This document shows positions 37,897 to 46,435 of a stretch of DNA of 64,000 nucleotides, piece after piece. Source of the stretch: Flammeovirga yaeyamensis (GTDB taxonomy: Bacteria > Bacteroidota > Bacteroidia > Cytophagales > Flammeovirgaceae); the NCBI RefSeq assembly GCF_018736045.1, contig NZ_CP076132.1, forward strand, positions 2,713,501 through 2,777,500, in the 5' to 3' direction. Under the pieces are notes generated by a model. That model searched no databases. It was not told the origin of the DNA and saw only the letters and a program-made list of their open reading frames with translations. Numbering within the stretch: the stretch's first letter is position 1; the number at the start of each line of letters is the position of its first letter. A program made the position numbers and the translations under genes.

Positions 37897-38259
37897 TTAA
37901 CTATAACTTTTTTGATTCCTTAGTTTTTTCATTTTAATTAATGATGTGACTAATATTTTTCTTATTTCATGATGATCTTTTATTAAGCTTTTATATTGTT
38001 TTTCTGAGATATATTCGGCTTTGTATATTAACTCCAACCAATAATCTGTTTCATTAGCTTCCTTTAAAGAAATATGATACTTGTGTATTAAATCGGCTTT
38101 GCTTTCAGCATATTTTGATTCAGCTAAATTTGCTCCAATCGAAGTAGCAGACCTAAGGATTTGTTTGGATAAGATGTACTCGTTCTTTTTATTCAAAAAA
38201 TGAGTTAGTTTGATAATTCTCAATGAGAAATTTACTGTCTTTTCCCTTAAAAATTCCAT
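37897..38259 (-). CDS. Four-helix-bundle protein (23S rRNA intervening-sequence/S23 family)
   Basis: The 120-residue protein has the family pattern: FREKTVNFSLRIIKLTHFL-type helix 1, LSKQILRSATSIGANLAES near 30-48, YHISLKEANETDYWLELI near 61-78, and a basic C-terminal helix ending KMKKLRNQKSYS. Related proteins include those encoded in 23S rRNA intervening sequences and the bAvd accessory factor of diversity-generating retroelements. No reverse transcriptase is present. The last codons (KKLRN) themselves contain an AACTAAGG unit. Confidence 0.85.
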   Translation of the reverse strand: MEFLREKTVNFSLRIIKLTHFLNKKNEYILSKQILRSATSIGANLAESKYAESKADLIHKYHISLKEANETDYWLELIYKAEYISEKQYKSLIKDHHEIRKILVTSLIKMKKLRNQKSYS

Positions 38260-38320
38260 GAATCGTAAATAGTTAATTTTATGAATATCATCAAAAAGTT
38301 GGATGATCTATTTAAACATA

Positions 38321-38370
38321 AAAATAAAGTTAATAAAAAAGGGTAGACTAATAAAATTATTAATCTACCC
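38321..38370 (-). terminator. Probable hisS terminator
   Basis: On the minus strand GGGTAGA and TCTACCC (38341-38347 with 38364-38370), extended by TAATAA/TTATTA, form a stem followed by TTTTTTATT. It lies inside the IVS-like element, between hisS and the four-helix-bundle gene. Confidence 0.75.
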
Positions 38371-38392
38371 AATTCTATATCTTCATTAAAAA

Positions 38393-38423
38393 CTTAGTTC
38401 CTTAGTTTCTTAGTTCCTTAGTT
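38393..38423 (-). repeat. Four inverted AACTAAGG octamers overlapping the hisS stop
   Basis: The plus strand reads CTTAGTT(C/T) four times. On the minus strand it supplies the last hisS codons (KLRN) and the TAA stop at 38410-38412. One unit carries a single base change. Confidence 0.92.
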
Positions 38424-39783
38424 TTTCAACAATTTCACTCCCACTCAACATCTCCTGCTCCCCAGTCTCCATGTTCTTCAAAGAATACTTCCCTTGAGAC
38501 ATCTCGTCTTCCCATGCAAGCACAACGTATTGGATGTTTTTGCGGTTGGCGAAGTTCATTTGCTTCTTCATTTTAGCGTTATCAGGGTATAGTTCTGCAC
38601 TGATACCTGCGTTTCTAAGTTGTTGAAGCAATGGTAATGAGTAATCTCTTCCGGCGTTATCGAAATTGGTCAACATTACTTTTGTTGTTTCGATAGCTGA
38701 TTCTGGGTAGAGATCCAGTTCTTCTAATACATCGTAGATACGGTCTACTCCGAATGAGAAACCAACTCCTGACATACCTTCTAAGCCAAATACACCTGTT
38801 AGGTTATCGTAGCGACCACCTCCGGAGATAGAACCCATATTGGCGTTGTTTACTTTTACTTCGAAGATAGCACCTGTGTAATAAGATAAACCTCTTGCTA
38901 GGGTTACATCAAATTCTACTTTATCTGTATTTACACCTAACTTAGAGGTATAATTAAATACTTCTTCTAGTTCTTCTAAACCTTTAAGACCTACTTCTGA
39001 AGAGGCTAAGAAATCTTTCATTTTAGCAATTCTTTCTTCAGTAGTACCACTCATTTCATAAATAGGTGCTAACTGATCTACAGCTTCTTGAGTAAAACCT
39101 CTTTGCTCTGTTAGTTCTAGGTTTACTTTTTCAACACCAATTTTATCTAATTTATCAATAGCTACACAAAGCTCAGATTCTTTACCGTTTTCTCCGATAG
39201 CTTCAGCAATACCTGTAAGTACTTTTCTATTGTTTAATTTGATGGTATGATCAGTAACTTTCAAATTAGTTAAAGCCTCTCCCATCATTGCTAGGATTTC
39301 TGCCTCACATAATAATGAATCTGTACCTACTACATCGGCATCACATTGATAAAATTCTCTATACCTACCTCGTTGTGGACGATCTGCTCTCCAAACGGGT
39401 TGAACTTGATATCTTTTAAATGGAAAAGATAAATTACCGTGGTTCATCACTACGTATCTAGCGAAAGGTACCGTTAAATCATATCTTAAACCTTTTTCAG
39501 AGATTTTTGGTAACATATGCTTCGCTCCTTGTTCGAAGTCTTCTTGTTTTACCTTTTTAAGGTAATCACCAGAATTTACAACCTTAAATAATAATTGATC
39601 CCCTTCGTCACCATATTTACCAGTCAATACAGAAAGGTTTTCCATGGTTGGAGTTTCTAAGTTCTGAAAACCATACTTTTTATATACACTTTTAATAGTA
39701 TCTAAAATGTACGTTCTCTTTGCCATTTGCTCTGGACCAAAATCTCTTGTACCCTTTGGTACGGTAGGTTTTTGCTTTGCCAT
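38410..39783 (-). CDS. hisS: Histidyl-tRNA synthetase
   Basis: The class II synthetase charges tRNA-His. The 457-residue protein has motif 1 near KYGFQNLETP, motif 2 near YQVQPVWRADRPQRGRYREFYQCD, the HisA motif LARGLSYYTGAIFEV near 305 and motif 3 near GVGFSFGVDRI, then the anticodon domain. The C-terminal codons lie inside the AACTAAGG array, so the last four or five residues may have been set by insertion of the neighbouring element. Confidence 0.96.
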   Translation of the reverse strand: MAKQKPTVPKGTRDFGPEQMAKRTYILDTIKSVYKKYGFQNLETPTMENLSVLTGKYGDEGDQLLFKVVNSGDYLKKVKQEDFEQGAKHMLPKISEKGLRYDLTVPFARYVVMNHGNLSFPFKRYQVQPVWRADRPQRGRYREFYQCDADVVGTDSLLCEAEILAMMGEALTNLKVTDHTIKLNNRKVLTGIAEAIGENGKESELCVAIDKLDKIGVEKVNLELTEQRGFTQEAVDQLAPIYEMSGTTEERIAKMKDFLASSEVGLKGLEELEEVFNYTSKLGVNTDKVEFDVTLARGLSYYTGAIFEVKVNNANMGSISGGGRYDNLTGVFGLEGMSGVGFSFGVDRIYDVLEELDLYPESAIETTKVMLTNFDNAGRDYSLPLLQQLRNAGISAELYPDNAKMKKQMNFANRKNIQYVVLAWEDEMSQGKYSLKNMETGEQEMLSGSEIVEKLRN

Positions 39784-40126
39784 TTATATATCTATGTATT
39801 TTTTTCAAACAAGAAGCGCAATTTCATCAATTTTAAATAGAAATGAAAATAGAACACGGAGTATAATTTCCTTTTAATACTTTGTTAAATATAAGAGGTT
39901 AATTTATATCATTAAATATTAATTAATTCATTACTTAAATCACCTTTTAGGGTTATTTATTAGTCACCATTTTCTAATAAACTGACTTATATCTTTACAT
40001 CATCATTCCAGGTTGAATATTTAATGGTTCATATTTCTTGTGTGAAGTATTATTATAAAACCTAAGGGAAATGAAAATGAAAAAACTTATCTACAGATAA
40101 ACTGTACCAGATTAAAGAAAGAAAAT
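39784..40126. other. 343-bp divergent intergenic region, hisS / CoA-transferase
   Basis: It must hold promoters for both genes, but I find no complete TTTG-N20-TAnnTTTG match. It contains an 8-bp hairpin TTTATTAG/CTAATAAA around 39957-39982 and, at 40071-40100, a nine-codon reading frame (MKMKKLIYR) preceded by AAGGGAA, which could be a leader peptide or chance. Nothing else is recognisable. Confidence 0.4.
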
Positions 40127-41611
40127 ATGCCATTTAAAATTTTAACTCCAGAAGAGGCAGCATCTTATGTACATCATAATACAACTGTTGCATTTAGTGG
40201 TTTTACTCCTGCAGGATCGCCAAAAGTAATTTCTAAAGCGATTGCTGAAAAAGCGAAAAAAGAGCACGAAGCCGGTAGAGAATTTAAAATTGGAATGATC
40301 ACTGGAGCTTCAACAGGAGACTCTTTAGATGGAGAATTGGCGAGAGCAAACGCGGTTAAATTCCGTACTCCTTATCAATCAAATAAAGATATGAGAGGTG
40401 CCATTAATAATGGTCACGTAGAATATTTTGATATGCACTTATCTGCGTTAGCTCAAGAAATGAGATATGGTTTCTTTGGTGAAATTGATGTAGCAATTAT
40501 CGAAGCTGCTGATATTACGCCAAACGGTGAAGTGGTATTAACATCAGGCGTAGGTATCTCTCCAACAGCCACAAAATTAGCTAAGAAAGTTATTATTGAA
40601 TTAAATAGTAATCACCCTAAATTTATTAAAGGGCTTCACGATATTTATCAACCATTAGACCCTCCTTACAGAAAGTCTATTCCAGTATACTCACCAGATG
40701 CAAGAATCGGTGATCCTGTATTAAGAATTGATCCTTCTAAAATCATGGGTATCGTTGAAACTAACGCTCCTGATGAAGTAGGTGGTTTCGCACCTGTTGA
40801 TGAGGTAACTCAAAAAATTGGTGATAACGTAGCGAACTTCCTTGCTGGTGAATTAGCGAAAGGTACTATTCCAAAAGAATTCCTTCCAATTCAATCTGGT
40901 GTAGGTAATATTGCCAACGCGGTATTAGGTTCTTTGGGTAAAAATCCTGGTATCCCTCCTTTCAGAATGTACACTGAGGTAATCCAAGATGCAGTAATCG
41001 ATTTAATGAAAAACGGCGATATCACTTTCGCTTCTGGTTGTTCATTAACAGTTTCTCCAGATGTACTGAAAGAAATTTATGGAAACTTCGATTTCTTTAG
41101 AAATAAACTTGTACTTCGTCCTCAAGAGATTTCAAATAACCCTGAAATCGTTCGTCAATTAGGATTGATTACAATTAACACGGCAATTGAAGCAGATATC
41201 TTTGGTAACATCAACTCTACTCACGTTTTAGGTACGAAGATGATGAACGGTATTGGTGGTTCAGGTGACTTCACTCGTAACTCATTCTTATCGATCTTTA
41301 CATGTCCTTCAGTGGCGAAAGGTGGTAGCATTAGTGCTATTGTACCAATGGTATCTCACGAAGATCACTCAGAGCACTCAGTGAAAGTGATCATTACAGA
41401 GCAAGGTGTAGCTGACTTGAGAGGTAAATCTCCACGTCAACGTGCTGAAGCAATTATCGAGAACTGTGTTCACCCGGATTACAAAGAGACATTAAGAGAT
41501 TATCTTGATGTAACTACAGGTCATCCTCAAACTCCACAAGCATTAGACAGAGTATTTAAAATGCACTCTGAATTTATGACTTCAGGTGATATGAGAAACA
41601 CGAAGTGGTAA
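40127..41611 (+). CDS. Acetyl-CoA hydrolase / succinyl-CoA:acetate CoA-transferase family
   Basis: The 494-residue protein belongs to the class I CoA-transferase branch with acetyl-CoA hydrolases (Ach1, Cat1, AarC). Visible marks are the N-terminal AFSGFTPAGSPKVI, the segment IGDNVANFLAGELAKG near 230-245, the catalytic-Glu candidate in MYTEVIQDA near 285-293, and NINSTHVLGTKMMNGIGGSGDF near 362-383. It moves CoA between acetate and succinate or hydrolyses acetyl-CoA. Codons are C-ending enriched, suggesting strong expression. Confidence 0.9.
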   Translation: MPFKILTPEEAASYVHHNTTVAFSGFTPAGSPKVISKAIAEKAKKEHEAGREFKIGMITGASTGDSLDGELARANAVKFRTPYQSNKDMRGAINNGHVEYFDMHLSALAQEMRYGFFGEIDVAIIEAADITPNGEVVLTSGVGISPTATKLAKKVIIELNSNHPKFIKGLHDIYQPLDPPYRKSIPVYSPDARIGDPVLRIDPSKIMGIVETNAPDEVGGFAPVDEVTQKIGDNVANFLAGELAKGTIPKEFLPIQSGVGNIANAVLGSLGKNPGIPPFRMYTEVIQDAVIDLMKNGDITFASGCSLTVSPDVLKEIYGNFDFFRNKLVLRPQEISNNPEIVRQLGLITINTAIEADIFGNINSTHVLGTKMMNGIGGSGDFTRNSFLSIFTCPSVAKGGSISAIVPMVSHEDHSEHSVKVIITEQGVADLRGKSPRQRAEAIIENCVHPDYKETLRDYLDVTTGHPQTPQALDRVFKMHSEFMTSGDMRNTKW

Positions 41612-41642
41612 TCAAGGACTCTATTATTTAGAATAAAAAATT

Positions 41643-41704
41643 ATCCCTTATCGTATCGTAAACTCAGGAGTTCCTGGGTTTACGATACGATAAGGGATTT
41701 TTAT
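41643..41704. terminator. Very long hairpin between convergent genes
   Basis: A perfect 21-bp stem (41643-41663 with 41678-41698) continues through a T-G pair into CAGGA/TCCTG, leaving a 2-nt loop: about 27 bp in all. T-rich sequence follows on the plus strand and A-rich sequence precedes it, so it can terminate both the CoA-transferase and DUF58 transcripts, but it is much longer than the other terminators here. Confidence 0.8.
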
Positions 41705-41745
41705 TATCAAATAAAAGGTTGTTTCTAGATCAAATTATTAGATGA

Positions 41746-42654
41746 TTATCTCATCATCTGCCTTTTCAGCATATAAGGTATAATAATCTGATCTAACTCT
41801 TTCTTGCTATCTGCTTCAACATAATCAATTTTATATTGACCACATTTCACATTTAAATCATGATATAATTTTGAAATTGTCTTTTGATACTGTTCTCTGA
41901 TCTGTGAAGGTCTCAATTTTTCTCTTTGTCCGGATTCAACATCAACAAACACCATAGGACGTTCTGGAAATTCTAATTGCAATTCCGTACTATGATCAGC
42001 TACATGAAATAATAGAACTTCATGATTATTGTGCTTCAAATGCTGAAGTGCAGCAAACATCTCGTCACGATTCCCCATTTGTCCCATCATATCACTAAAA
42101 ATGATGACTAATGAACGCTTATGAATAGTCTCAGCCACTTGATGTAAAACCTTAGCGATATGTGTTTCCTTCTGTGGAGGAGGCTTCTCCAACATTTGCT
42201 GTAATTTGATGAAAATCTGATGCAAATGCGTTTTTGTTGACTTCACTTGAGTCATTTCCTCAATATCATCGGAGAAAGTACAAAGCCCCACAGCATCTCT
42301 TTGCCGTTGAAGCATATACCCCAAAGATGCCGCAGCCATTGTGCTAAACGCCATCTTATCGAAGGTCTTATCAGGATAATACATAGAAGGAGAACGATCT
42401 AAAACAATCATTGCTCTAAGATTCGTTTCTTCCTCGTATCTCTTTGTAAATAACTTATCAGTCCTCGCATATACCTTCCAATCAATATGACGGGTACTCT
42501 CGCCAGGATTGTATAAATTATGCTCAGCAAATTCTACAGAAAAACCATGGTAAGGTGATTTATGAAGACCGGTAATAAACCCCTCCACCATTTGTTTAGC
42601 GAGTAGTTCTATATTTCCATATTGTCTAATTGTATCAAATGAAATCTCCTGCAT
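41746..42654 (-). CDS. DUF58/VWA-domain protein
   Basis: The 302-residue protein has the DUF58 core FAEHNLYNPGESTRHIDWKVYARTDKLFTKRYEEE near 43-77 and a von Willebrand A-like MIDAS pattern DRSPS near 90-94 with later SDMMG near 187. No membrane segment is seen. DUF58 proteins usually follow a MoxR ATPase and precede Bat genes in aerotolerance operons; none of these partners is adjacent here. Confidence 0.88.
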   Translation of the reverse strand: MQEISFDTIRQYGNIELLAKQMVEGFITGLHKSPYHGFSVEFAEHNLYNPGESTRHIDWKVYARTDKLFTKRYEEETNLRAMIVLDRSPSMYYPDKTFDKMAFSTMAAASLGYMLQRQRDAVGLCTFSDDIEEMTQVKSTKTHLHQIFIKLQQMLEKPPPQKETHIAKVLHQVAETIHKRSLVIIFSDMMGQMGNRDEMFAALQHLKHNNHEVLLFHVADHSTELQLEFPERPMVFVDVESGQREKLRPSQIREQYQKTISKLYHDLNVKCGQYKIDYVEADSKKELDQIIIPYMLKRQMMR

Positions 42655-42736
42655 AGTTTTCTAGTTATTTAATTCGTCTTATCTAATATAATAAATAAAT
42701 AGATTTGAAAGTAAATATAATGTCAAATTATGAAAC

Positions 42737-42809
42737 CGAGGTCGGGAGACCTCTAACGTTTTTTAGACACAAATGTCGCTATCGCTTAACATTTGCGCCA
42801 GTATTGAAT
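42737..42809 (+). repeat. Composite hairpin repeat, copy 1
   Basis: The element has a palindrome GAGGTCGGGAGACCTC (42738-42753), a T6 run, and a hairpin with stem CAAATGT/ACATTTG (42770-42776 with 42889-equivalent 42789-42795) around CGCTATCGC, ending GCGCCAGTATT. An inverted copy with the same order lies at 47219-47290. A related third hairpin follows at 42828-42856. Confidence 0.8.
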
Positions 42810-42827
42810 CTCTGACATTTTTAGGTA

Positions 42828-42856
42828 TAAACGTAAATATCGTTTACGTTTGCGGC
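42828..42856 (+). repeat. Partial third copy of the hairpin module
   Basis: AAACGTAAA and TTTACGTTT pair over 9 bp and are followed by GCGGCAGT, like the GCGCCAGT tail of the composite repeat just upstream. The GAGGTC palindrome is absent here. Confidence 0.55.
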
Positions 42857-42902
42857 AGTTTTACTTTTTACTTCTTTACAAAAAACGAGCGTAGATTCAG
42901 CA

Positions 42903-42938
42903 CCTACTACCTACTACTTGCTACTTACTACCTACCTA
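42903..42938 (-). repeat. Short imperfect repeats running into the rlpA-like stop codon
   Basis: The plus strand is a run of CCTACTAC/CTACTTA-type units. On the minus strand it reads TAGGTAGGTAGTAAGTAG and contains the TAG stop of the RlpA-family gene, much as the octamer array contains the hisS stop. Confidence 0.6.
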
Positions 42939-43715
42939 TAGATGTTTCTTCACAAACGCCCCTTTATACCCTTTACCTCTCACCTTAGCTACTTTATTTC
43001 TTGCGTCAGCTTCAGTTAAATCGCCATATATTAAACGATATACCTTTTTATCATTACTCCATCCAGCTTGGATAAAAATGCTTGACAACCCTTTTTTATT
43101 GGCCTTTTTCCCATTTGAAATAGCCTTTTTAACATCTGTATATGAAGCCATCTGAACACCATAGCCATTCTTAATATTTTTAGGAGTACCCCAAATACTG
43201 TAAGTACCCGGTGCTGCAAATTCTCCTTTGGGCTTACTTTCAGTTTTCGGAGGATCTTTCTTTGGTGTTTCTTTCACATATTTATTTTTAGGAATTACAT
43301 CTCCTGTAACACCAGTCGTTCCCTCTTTTACTTTTGTTCCTTGACCATTGATATAAAGAACTTCAATAGATACATCACCAATACCATCTTTGACCATATC
43401 AATTTTTGCTGCTGCAGCTTTAGATAAGTCAATAATACGATGTGCTTTAAATGGACCTCTATCATTTACTCTCACCACTACCCAATTATTGTTTTTTAAA
43501 TTGGTTACTTTAAGGTAGGTATCAAACGGTAATTCTCTATGAGCACATGTAAATGCATACATATTAAATCGTTCTCCATTTGCTGTTTTTTTTCCATGGA
43601 ATTTATTCGCATAATAGGACGCTTGTCCTTTTTTTACATCACCAACTTTTTTCTGTCCGAAGACAAAAGTGGAAAATGATAAGGATATAAGTAGTAGAAA
43701 TTTATACTTGTTCAT
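42936..43715 (-). CDS. RlpA-family protein with SPOR domain
   Basis: The 259-residue product has a signal peptide (cleavage near residue 20, VFGQ), an RlpA double-psi beta-barrel (about 25-120) with [19 protein letters not shown] and the conserved Glu-48, His-59 and Asp-85, a Lys/Pro linker, and a SPOR-like peptidoglycan-binding domain from about 175. RlpA enzymes are lytic transglycosylases acting on glycan stripped of stem peptides at the septum. A shorter paralogue lies directly upstream on the same strand. Confidence 0.88.
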   Translation of the reverse strand: MNKYKFLLLISLSFSTFVFGQKKVGDVKKGQASYYANKFHGKKTANGERFNMYAFTCAHRELPFDTYLKVTNLKNNNWVVVRVNDRGPFKAHRIIDLSKAAAAKIDMVKDGIGDVSIEVLYINGQGTKVKEGTTGVTGDVIPKNKYVKETPKKDPPKTESKPKGEFAAPGTYSIWGTPKNIKNGYGVQMASYTDVKKAISNGKKANKKGLSSIFIQAGWSNDKKVYRLIYGDLTEADARNKVAKVRGKGYKGAFVKKHL

Positions 43716-43728
43716 TTGTTTATAATGC

Positions 43729-44469
43729 TTAGTTGAAATGTTTTTTTATTTCAGCTTGATCAGATATCTTTTTAATGAGTTGAAGTAATTGTTCTCCTTC
43801 ATCCTCTGAGGTGAAATCACCTATTAATAGTCTAAATTCTTTCTGACCATTTGACCAACCTGTCTGTATCAAAACATCCTCAAAATTATAAGACTTTTTG
43901 ATATTGATGGCGTCATTATAAGTGTCTTCAATATTAGAATTAGCAAGAAACATGACAGAATAGCCTTCTCCATTATATTTTTCTCCATTTAGGGTGTAAG
44001 TACCTGTAGGATAAAATAATTCTTTACTAAAATTTGTGGTGGTGTTATTTGATTGAAGCTTCTTCTCTTTGGCTTTTTTCGCTCTTAAAGTTTCAGGAGT
44101 ATCCATTAAAGTAACCTCCACCTCAGCATCATTTAACCCAATAATATCTAATTTCTGAGCAGCTTTTAAAGTCACATCTATGATTCTTTCATTGGTATAT
44201 GGGCGATCGATTATTTTAAGAAATACCGTTTTACCATTATCAATGTTTCTAACTTTAACGATACTACCGAAAGGAAAATACTTATGGGCTGCAGAAAGCT
44301 TGTTCATATCGTATTTATACCCTCCTGCTGTAATTCTACCTTCTCTATTATCAGGGTAATAGGACGCTTTTCCTATCTGTGAATAACCAATTTTCGTAAT
44401 GCTTTGAGCAAATGATAAAGCAAAAAAATGAATGAATGTAAGCGTTAAATAAAATACTTTGTTTGTCAT
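43729..44469 (-). CDS. RlpA-family paralogue lacking the conserved Glu
   Basis: The 246-residue protein has a signal peptide (FALSFAQ), a double-psi barrel and a SPOR-like C-terminus ([19 protein letters not shown] region). Aligned with the downstream paralogue, His-62 and Asp-88 are kept but the position of the catalytic-site Glu is Tyr-51 (TAGGYKYDM in place of TANGERFNM), and DRGP is DRPY. It may be a binding-only form. The two genes are 13 nt apart and probably one operon. Confidence 0.82.
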   Translation of the reverse strand: MTNKVFYLTLTFIHFFALSFAQSITKIGYSQIGKASYYPDNREGRITAGGYKYDMNKLSAAHKYFPFGSIVKVRNIDNGKTVFLKIIDRPYTNERIIDVTLKAAQKLDIIGLNDAEVEVTLMDTPETLRAKKAKEKKLQSNNTTTNFSKELFYPTGTYTLNGEKYNGEGYSVMFLANSNIEDTYNDAINIKKSYNFEDVLIQTGWSNGQKEFRLLIGDFTSEDEGEQLLQLIKKISDQAEIKKHFN

Positions 44470-44682
44470 ATGGGTCTCCCCTAAAATTTAAAAAAGATAT
44501 ATTTTGGATAATTGTATCTCTGAAAGAATATTCAAAATAGAAAGACAATATACAACATTTTTACTCTTATATTGATAAATGAAAATAAAGTGTAAAAAAA
44601 ATACATTTTTTTCGAAAATCGCTTGGAATTATTAAATGATATACAAAAATTACAGTGTAATTGTAACTAAAAGATTAGGATT

Positions 44683-45006
44683 GTGGAAGAGAGAAGAGAA
44701 GAAATCTTTTCAAGAAAAGTACGTGCTGGAAAGCGTACGTATTTTTTCGATGTTAAGGCAACACGTTCAAACGATTATTACTTAACTATTACAGAGAGTA
44801 AAAAACGTTTTAAAGATGATCAACCTGTATTTGAGAAACACAAAATTTTCTTATACAAGGAAGACTTTGACAAATTCGTAGATGCCCTTGGAGAATGTGT
44901 AGACAAAGTGAAAAACGATCTTTTGTCGGACTATGACTTCGAGGAGAATAACAACTATGAAGACAAGTATAAAAGCGAACCTTTAGACAACGATCTATCG
45001 TATTAG
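44683..45006 (+). CDS. PUR-alpha-like DUF3276 nucleic-acid-binding protein
   Basis: The 107-residue protein uses a GTG start. It has the DUF3276 core VRAGKRTYFFDVKATRSNDYYLTITESKKRF (given here in parts: YFFDVK, DYYLTI) followed by KIFLYKEDFDKF and an acidic tail. Such Bacteroidota proteins have a single PUR repeat and bind single-stranded DNA or RNA as dimers, shown for a Borrelia relative. The physiological role is not clear. A terminator follows. Confidence 0.88.
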   Translation: MEERREEIFSRKVRAGKRTYFFDVKATRSNDYYLTITESKKRFKDDQPVFEKHKIFLYKEDFDKFVDALGECVDKVKNDLLSDYDFEENNNYEDKYKSEPLDNDLSY

Positions 45007-45028
45007 TCAAAAAATCTTTGATCTAAAG

Positions 45029-45062
45029 AGGCTCCTGTTTTTATTTAAGCGGGAGCCTTTCT
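45029..45062 (+). terminator. Intrinsic terminator of the DUF3276 gene
   Basis: AGGCTCC (45029-45035) pairs with GGAGCCT (45052-45058), extended by a T-G and a G-C pair, then T. Confidence 0.8.
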
Positions 45063-45108
45063 ATATTTAACAAACCTAACTTTCCATTTACTTAAACAGA
45101 TAAGATTA

Positions 45109-46293
45109 GTGTCAGATAAATATAAATCATCCTTTAAAGAAATAGCAGCTGTTGCAAAGTATTTCAGATCATTTACCAACTTAATTATCATTGGTTTAGT
45201 GATTTTGATCCTATCTTGGCTATCAGTGCAATTACAAGATGTACTCGCTTATCTTATCATTTCCCTTATCATTTCATCCATACTTCAAACACCTACAAAC
45301 TATTTATCGAATCTACATTTTGTAGGGTATAGATTCCCAAGACCATTAGCAGTAATATTTTCTTTTATACTATTATTTGCCATCATTGGATTATTTGTCT
45401 TTCTATTTTATCCATTGATCAAAAGTCAGATTAGTGTACTTTCAGAAAAGAATCCAACAGAAATTGTTTCTGTAGTTGAAGGACCAATTATAGGTATTGA
45501 ACAATTAATTAGAGATTATGTGATGCCTGAAGCAGAAGAAGGTTTTTTACTTAGTCAAGTATTAGAGAATGCCAACAATCTAGTAAAAAGTGATAGTATT
45601 CGTAACGTTATCAATGGATTGATATCCTTAACAGGTAATTTCTTTGTGGGTACAATGGCGGTATTATTTATCACCTTCTTTTTCCTTAATGATCCTGGGT
45701 TATTTAGAAGGCAAATCATCACATTGATACCAAATAAATATTTTGAAGTATCTATTTCTGCATTAATAAAAACAGAAAAATTACTATCAAGTTATCTACT
45801 TGGTCTATTTCTTCAAATGCTCAGTATATTTTCCATCGCCACCATTGGTTTAAAGATAGCAGATGTTGAATATGCGATTACCATTGCCGTGTTTGCCGCA
45901 GTAGCTAACTTAATCCCCTATTTGGGACCATTCTTAGGTTTCACTTTTGGAATGATGGTGGGCATACTTACCGATAATTCTCTTGTAGAAATGCCAGATT
46001 ATATCTTCCTTGGAGCTAAAATCCTTACGGTTTTTGGTATCGTTCAAGTGGTAGATAACGTAGCTGTGCAACCCATCATTTTCTCTAGGAGTGTAAAGGT
46101 TCATCCCCTCGCCATATTCCTTGCAGTATTTATTGGATCTGCTCTAGGTGGAGTTGTTGGGATGGTGTTTGCTATTCCAACACTTACTATTTTAAAAGTA
46201 GGAATGGAAGAATTTATGTATGGGTATAAGAGGTATCAGATATTTAGGAGTAATAAGAGTGGGAATGCATTGTTGAAGAAGGTGGAAGAGTAA
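45109..46293 (+). CDS. AI-2E (PerM)-family transporter
   Basis: The 394-residue protein, with a GTG start, has about eight membrane helices: a pair at 28-70, one at 75-105, then a cluster after 175. The signature LIPYLGPFLGFTFGMMVG near 268-285 and VVDNVAVQPIIFSRSVKVHPL near 318-338 are typical of the family. Members include AI-2 exporter TqsA and Na+/H+ antiporters, so the substrate is uncertain. Confidence 0.9.
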   Translation: MSDKYKSSFKEIAAVAKYFRSFTNLIIIGLVILILSWLSVQLQDVLAYLIISLIISSILQTPTNYLSNLHFVGYRFPRPLAVIFSFILLFAIIGLFVFLFYPLIKSQISVLSEKNPTEIVSVVEGPIIGIEQLIRDYVMPEAEEGFLLSQVLENANNLVKSDSIRNVINGLISLTGNFFVGTMAVLFITFFFLNDPGLFRRQIITLIPNKYFEVSISALIKTEKLLSSYLLGLFLQMLSIFSIATIGLKIADVEYAITIAVFAAVANLIPYLGPFLGFTFGMMVGILTDNSLVEMPDYIFLGAKILTVFGIVQVVDNVAVQPIIFSRSVKVHPLAIFLAVFIGSALGGVVGMVFAIPTLTILKVGMEEFMYGYKRYQIFRSNKSGNALLKKVEE

Positions 46294-46325
46294 GTAAAAA
46301 AATCACTATTGGAAGTGTTAAGATG

Positions 46326-46409
46326 ACAAGTGACACTTGTGATAAAACATAGTAAAAAGTCTCCAGACTTATCACCTAATAGTTTTTGGTTATAAGTCTG
46401 GAGACTTTT
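46326..46409. repeat. Palindrome and long hairpin after the AI-2E gene
   Basis: ACAAGTG-A-CACTTGT (46326-46340) is a tight palindrome. An 18-bp perfect stem follows (46355-46372 with 46392-46409, AAAAGTCTCCAGACTTAT). The second may be the terminator; the first is unexplained. Confidence 0.6.
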
Positions 46410-46435
46410 GCAATAGTAAGTTATAATATCAATTG

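Larger units (their letters stand above)
37854..38423 (-). mobile_element. IVS-like element: four-helix-bundle gene between inverted octamer arrays
   Basis: The outer arms 37854-37893 and 38393-38423 can pair over 31 bp with one mismatch (a G-U pair in a plus-strand transcript), enclosing the four-helix-bundle gene and the hisS terminator. This recalls 23S rRNA intervening sequences, which carry the same protein family inside a long stem. Here the element lies between protein genes. Mobility is inferred from structure only. Confidence 0.5.

Noticed and set aside
37897-38259. The four-helix-bundle gene as a diversity-generating retroelement accessory gene
   Set aside because: No reverse transcriptase, variable-repeat pair or target gene lies nearby; family resemblance alone does not support it.
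37854-38423. The octamer arrays as a CRISPR array
   Set aside because: The repeat is only 8 bp, has no spacers, occurs in inverted orientation on the two sides and there are no cas genes.
42773-42988. A 71-codon plus-strand frame covering the hairpins and repeats before the RlpA-family gene
   Set aside because: It consists almost wholly of palindromic and CTAC-type repeats and runs into the opposite-strand gene; it has no protein-like composition.
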